This document shows positions 23,017 to 26,184 of a DNA stretch of 26,184 bases, piece after piece (positions within the stretch are counted from its first letter, which is position 1; each line of letters begins with the position of its first letter). The stretch comes from Pseudomonadota bacterium. Its GTDB lineage: Bacteria; Myxococcota; UBA9042; PHBI01. Location: positions 1 through 26,184 of the forward strand of contig SXIE01000412.1 in the NCBI GenBank assembly GCA_005772945.1. The letters run 5' to 3'. The translations under genes were made by a program, and so were the position numbers. The notes below the pieces were generated by a model. It made no database searches and was not told where the DNA came from. It was given only the letters and a program-made list of their open reading frames with translations.

Positions 23017-26000
23017 ATGTACACGATCGTTCGCCGCGAGGTCTTCTCCGACGTGACCTTTCTCTGGGAGGTCGAGGCGCCCGATGTCGCGCAAGCCGCG
23101 CAGCCTGGGCACTTCGTGATGTTGCGGCTGCACGAGGGATCCGAGCGGATCCCGCTCACCATCGCCGACTTCGACCGCGCGCGCGGCACCATCACGCTCG
23201 TCATCCAGGCGCTCGGCAAGACGACGCAGGAGATGATGAGGAACTACGCCGCGGGCGACACGTTCGACGACTTCGTCGGGCCGCTCGGGTTGCCGCAGCA
23301 CATCGACGACGGGGCGCCAGCGCGGGGGCGGCACGTGGTGCTCGTCGGCGGCGGGCTCGGGGTCGCGCCGGTCTTCCCGCAGCTCCGTGCCTTCAAGGCG
23401 ACTGGCCATCGCGTGACCGGCGTCATCGGGTTTCGGAGTCGGCCCCTCGTCTTCTGGGAGGACGTCTTCCGCGCGCACTCGGACCGCCTCATCGTCTGCA
23501 CCGACGACGGCAGCTACGGCCAAAAGGGGTTCGTCACGGCCGCACTACAAGAGGTCCTCGAGACGGACCCACCTGCGCTGGTCGTCGCCATCGGGCCTCT
23601 GCCGATGATGAACGCCTGCGTGGAAACGACGCGCCCCTTCGGGGTGAAGACCATGGTCTCGCTCAACGCCATCATGGTCGATGGCACCGGCATGTGTGGC
23701 TCGTGCCGCGTCACGGTCGGCGGTCAGGTCAAGTTCGCCTGCGTCGAGGGCCCGGACTTCGATGGTCACCAGGTCGACTTCAAGGAGCTCATCGCGCGCC
23801 AAAGACGCTTCAAGAAGGAGGAGTCGGTCGCGAACAAGGACTACGCGCACGTCTGCAATCTGGAGAAGCAGCTCTTCACGGAGAGCAAGCGGAACTATCG
23901 CAAGATCAAGGACTTGCAGCCGCACCAGACGAAGATGCCCGAGCGCGACGCGGCCGAGCGCGCGCAGAACTTCAAAGAGGTGAACCTCGGCTACAACCTG
24001 AGCGACGCCCTCGTCGAGGCCGAGCGCTGCATCCAATGCGCGAAGCCGACGTGCATCGCCGGTTGCCCCGTCTCGATCGACATCCCGAAGTTCATTCGCC
24101 ACATGCTCGTGCGCGACTTCGACGCCGCGCTCGGGACCATTCACGGCTCGAACCTGTTCCCTTCGATCTGCGGCCGCGTGTGCCCGCAGGAGTCGCAGTG
24201 CGAGGCGCAGTGCGTCATCGGCAAGAAGGTCGAACCGGTGGCTATCGGGCGCCTCGAGCGCTTCGTCGGGGACCACGCCGAGGCGCCGCGCGTCGTGCGT
24301 TCCGAGGCCGCCAGGCTGGGGCGGGTCGCGGTCGTGGGCTCGGGGCCGGCGGGCCTCGCGGCCGCGGCGGATCTGGTCCGCGACGGGGCCGAGGTCATCG
24401 TCTACGAGGCGCTGCACGTGGTCGGCGGGGTCCTGCGCTACGGGATCCCGAGCTTCCGATTGCCGCGCGCGATCATCGACCGCGAGGTGCAATATCTGCG
24501 GGATCTCGGCGTGCAGTTCGAGACCAACAAGGTCATCGGCAAGACCTTCACCGTCGCGCAGCTGCTGGGCGACAGGGGCTTCGACGCGGTCTTCATCGGG
24601 GTCGGCGCCGGGGCGCCGGCGTTCCTCGGGATCCCGGGCGAGTTCGCGGGGCAGGTCTATTCGGCCAACGAGTTCCTGACGCGCGTGAACCTGATGGGCG
24701 GCGACAAGTTTCCGTTCGAGGACACGCCGGTAAACGTCGGCAAGAGCGTCGTCGTCATCGGCGCCGGCAACACCGCGATGGACTGCCTGCGGGTCGCCAA
24801 GCGGCTCGGCGTGCCGAAGGTGCGCTGCGTCTATCGCCGCTCGGAGGCTGAGGCGCCGGCGCGCTTGGAGGAGCTGCGGCACGCCAAGGAGGAAGGGATC
24901 GAGTTCTTCTTCCTGCACGCGCCGGTCGCGATCCGTGTGAACGCCGAGGGCGACGTGGCCGGCATGCGCGCGCAGCGGATGGCGCTCGGCGAGCCGGACG
25001 AGCAGGGGCGTCGCAAGCCGATCCCGCTCGACGACTTCGTGGAGCTCGACTGCGACACGGTCGTTTACGCGCTCGGGACGAAGGCCAATCCGATCGTCAC
25101 GAAGTCGACGCCGGGGCTCGCGCTGAATAAGTGGGGCAACATCGTCGCGGACGAGGTCACGCAGGCGACGAGCCTGCCGGGCGTGTTTGCGGGCGGGGAC
25201 ATCGTGACGGGCGGCGCCACGGTGATCCTGGCGATGGGCGCGGGGCGGCGGGCGGCGCGCGCCATCGGCGGGTACCTGCGCCTCGGCAAGAAGTGGCCGC
25301 TCGGGGCTGCGGACCTGGAGACGGTGGCGGGGGGCGTCGCGAGCGCGGTACCGGCCTGCCCGAAGTGCCACCGGCCGATCGGGATCGGGGCGCATGGTGA
25401 GGACGGTGAGGACGGCGCGGACGGCGCGGACGGCGACGCCTACGTGTGCTGCGCGCACGCGACCCTTGCATGGCGATGCATGGAATGCCGCAAGGTGAGC
25501 GAGGGCTTTGCGTTCCCCTATGGCATGTGCCCCGCGTGCGGCGGGCACCTCGAGGTCCTCGAACGGCGCACGATCGACGACCAGGCCGCGCTCGACGCGA
25601 TCCGCACGGCGTTCGAGATCGAGCTCGGCGGGCAGGCGTTCTACCAGCGCGCGGCGGTCGAGACGGCCGATCCGGACATGCGGACGCTCTTCACGAAGCT
25701 CGCGGCGATGGAAAACGAGCACATGGCGACGCTCGCGCGCCGTTACCACGTAGCGATGCCGGAGGCGCAGGCCACGCTGCAGGTCGAGCGCGCCGCGCTC
25801 CTGGCCGGGATCCCCTATCGGCCGGACGATCCGGCGAATCTGTTCCGCGTCGCCATCGCCTTCGAGCAGCGGGCGGTCGCGTTCTTCCAGCAGCGCGGCG
25901 CGACCGTGAAGGAGGGCTCGGTCGAGCAGCAGCTCTACGCGGAGCTCGCGGCCGAGGAGGTCGAGCACGTCGCGATGCTGACGACCGAGCTGGCGCGGTG

Positions 26001-26028
26001 GATGGTGGGCAAACCCGGGCTGCTGTGA
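23017..26028 (+). CDS. Fusion of NfnB/SudB-like and NfnA/GltD-like flavoproteins with a rubrerythrin domain
   Basis: The 1,003-residue chain has four parts. Residues 1-270 resemble NfnB/SudB/PyrK, with flavin motif RIPLTIADFD (44-53), nucleotide motif GGGLGVAP (111-118) and a [2Fe-2S] site at Cys227, Cys230 and Cys242 preceded by Asp222, which can be the fourth ligand as in Nfn. Residues 320-760 resemble NfnA/GltD, with [4Fe-4S] ligands Cys338, 341, 346, 350 and 385, 389, 395, 399, and Rossmann motifs GSGPAG (441-446) and GAGNTA (582-587). Residues 781-841 hold Cys pairs (781/784, 811/812, 821/824, 838/841), interrupted by a Gly/Asp-rich linker (790-807). Residues 860-1000 are rubrerythrin-like, with Glu869, Glu899-x2-His902, Glu950 and Glu981-x2-His984 as di-iron ligands. 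It could pass electrons from NAD(P)H to peroxide. Whether it bifurcates electrons is unknown. The ATG at 23017 fits the usual family N-terminus; the ribosome-binding site is poor. Confidence 0.9.
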   Translation: MYTIVRREVFSDVTFLWEVEAPDVAQAAQPGHFVMLRLHEGSERIPLTIADFDRARGTITLVIQALGKTTQEMMRNYAAGDTFDDFVGPLGLPQHIDDGAPARGRHVVLVGGGLGVAPVFPQLRAFKATGHRVTGVIGFRSRPLVFWEDVFRAHSDRLIVCTDDGSYGQKGFVTAALQEVLETDPPALVVAIGPLPMMNACVETTRPFGVKTMVSLNAIMVDGTGMCGSCRVTVGGQVKFACVEGPDFDGHQVDFKELIARQRRFKKEESVANKDYAHVCNLEKQLFTESKRNYRKIKDLQPHQTKMPERDAAERAQNFKEVNLGYNLSDALVEAERCIQCAKPTCIAGCPVSIDIPKFIRHMLVRDFDAALGTIHGSNLFPSICGRVCPQESQCEAQCVIGKKVEPVAIGRLERFVGDHAEAPRVVRSEAARLGRVAVVGSGPAGLAAAADLVRDGAEVIVYEALHVVGGVLRYGIPSFRLPRAIIDREVQYLRDLGVQFETNKVIGKTFTVAQLLGDRGFDAVFIGVGAGAPAFLGIPGEFAGQVYSANEFLTRVNLMGGDKFPFEDTPVNVGKSVVVIGAGNTAMDCLRVAKRLGVPKVRCVYRRSEAEAPARLEELRHAKEEGIEFFFLHAPVAIRVNAEGDVAGMRAQRMALGEPDEQGRRKPIPLDDFVELDCDTVVYALGTKANPIVTKSTPGLALNKWGNIVADEVTQATSLPGVFAGGDIVTGGATVILAMGAGRRAARAIGGYLRLGKKWPLGAADLETVAGGVASAVPACPKCHRPIGIGAHGEDGEDGADGADGDAYVCCAHATLAWRCMECRKVSEGFAFPYGMCPACGGHLEVLERRTIDDQAALDAIRTAFEIELGGQAFYQRAAVETADPDMRTLFTKLAAMENEHMATLARRYHVAMPEAQATLQVERAALLAGIPYRPDDPANLFRVAIAFEQRAVAFFQQRGATVKEGSVEQQLYAELAAEEVEHVAMLTTELARWMVGKPGLL

Positions 26029-26033
26029 GCGGG

Positions 26034-26184
26034 GCTCGGGCTCGGGCTCGGACTCGAACTCGGACTCGAACTCGGACTCGAACTCGGACTCGAACTCGGA
26101 CTCGAACTCGAACTCGGACTCGAACTCGAACTCGAACTCGAACTCGAACTCGAACTCGAACTCGAACTCGAACTCGAACTCGAT
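26034..26184. repeat. Hexanucleotide tandem repeat (ACTCGA/ACTCGG/GCTCGG), cut by window end
   Basis: Twenty-five hexamers start 5 bp after the stop codon of the fusion gene and run off the window. The first three are GCTCGG, the next eight alternate ACTCGA and ACTCGG, then follow two ACTCGA, one ACTCGG and eleven pure ACTCGA. This graded order is typical of an array growing by slippage at one end. No gene or promoter is seen in it. Total length is unknown, and assembly may have shortened it. Confidence 0.95.

Noticed and set aside
23545..25968. 807-codon minus-strand frame opposite the fusion gene
   Set aside because: The plus-strand frame has all conserved motifs; the antisense product is Arg/Asp/His-rich with no recognisable domain.

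Overview
The window is about 26 kb of very GC-rich DNA. It is most likely from a myxobacterium-like bacterium (Myxococcota/Polyangia). This is inferred from a secreted protease with a MYXO-CTERM-like C-terminus, many lipoproteins, a giant Cys-rich RCC1-repeat lipoprotein of the kind seen in these genomes, and a good sigma-54 promoter. No tRNA, rRNA, CRISPR array, transposase or phage gene was seen.

Layout. Bases 1-4442 hold the 3' part of a large-subunit catalase (plus strand), then on the minus strand hemN (oxygen-independent coproporphyrinogen III oxidase) and an alpha-helical Arg/Glu-rich lipoprotein. Catalase and hemN converge with 27 bp between their stop codons. hemN has a near-perfect -24/-12 promoter just before its start codon and a perfect 10-bp dyad further upstream. 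A 207-bp divergent intergenic region with several inverted repeats leads to a plus-strand GMC oxidoreductase of the cholesterol-oxidase-like type (4650-6281).

The centre (6482-18781) is a single gene for a 4,099-residue lipoprotein. Its order is lipobox, calcium-loop and MopE-like motifs, a fibrinogen-like domain, a carbohydrate-binding-like jelly roll, fifteen tandem 8-Cys repeats, then five tandem modules of about 560 residues. Each module holds a seven-bladed RCC1-type propeller, a DxDxNG calcium-type loop and a PPC-like beta-sandwich; the first four also carry a Cys-rich linker. That makes 35 propeller blades in one polypeptide, presumably displayed on the cell surface. The modules remain alike at DNA level with a 1677-1701 nt period.

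Bases 19051-22778 look like one operon: a trypsin-fold protease, two overlapping multi-pass membrane proteins, a five-bladed-propeller lipoprotein and a small lipoprotein. The genes overlap or are separated by less than 25 bp. This resembles an exported or surface-associated set, but its function is unknown.

The last gene (23017-26028) fuses an NfnB/SudB-like flavoprotein, an NfnA/GltD-like Fe-S flavoprotein, zinc-ribbon/rubredoxin-like knuckles and a rubrerythrin-type di-iron domain. In principle this is an NAD(P)H-to-peroxide electron path in one chain. It is followed directly by a hexanucleotide tandem repeat running off the window end.

The most notable items are the five-propeller giant lipoprotein, the Nfn-rubrerythrin fusion and the apparently leaderless sigma-54 promoter of hemN.
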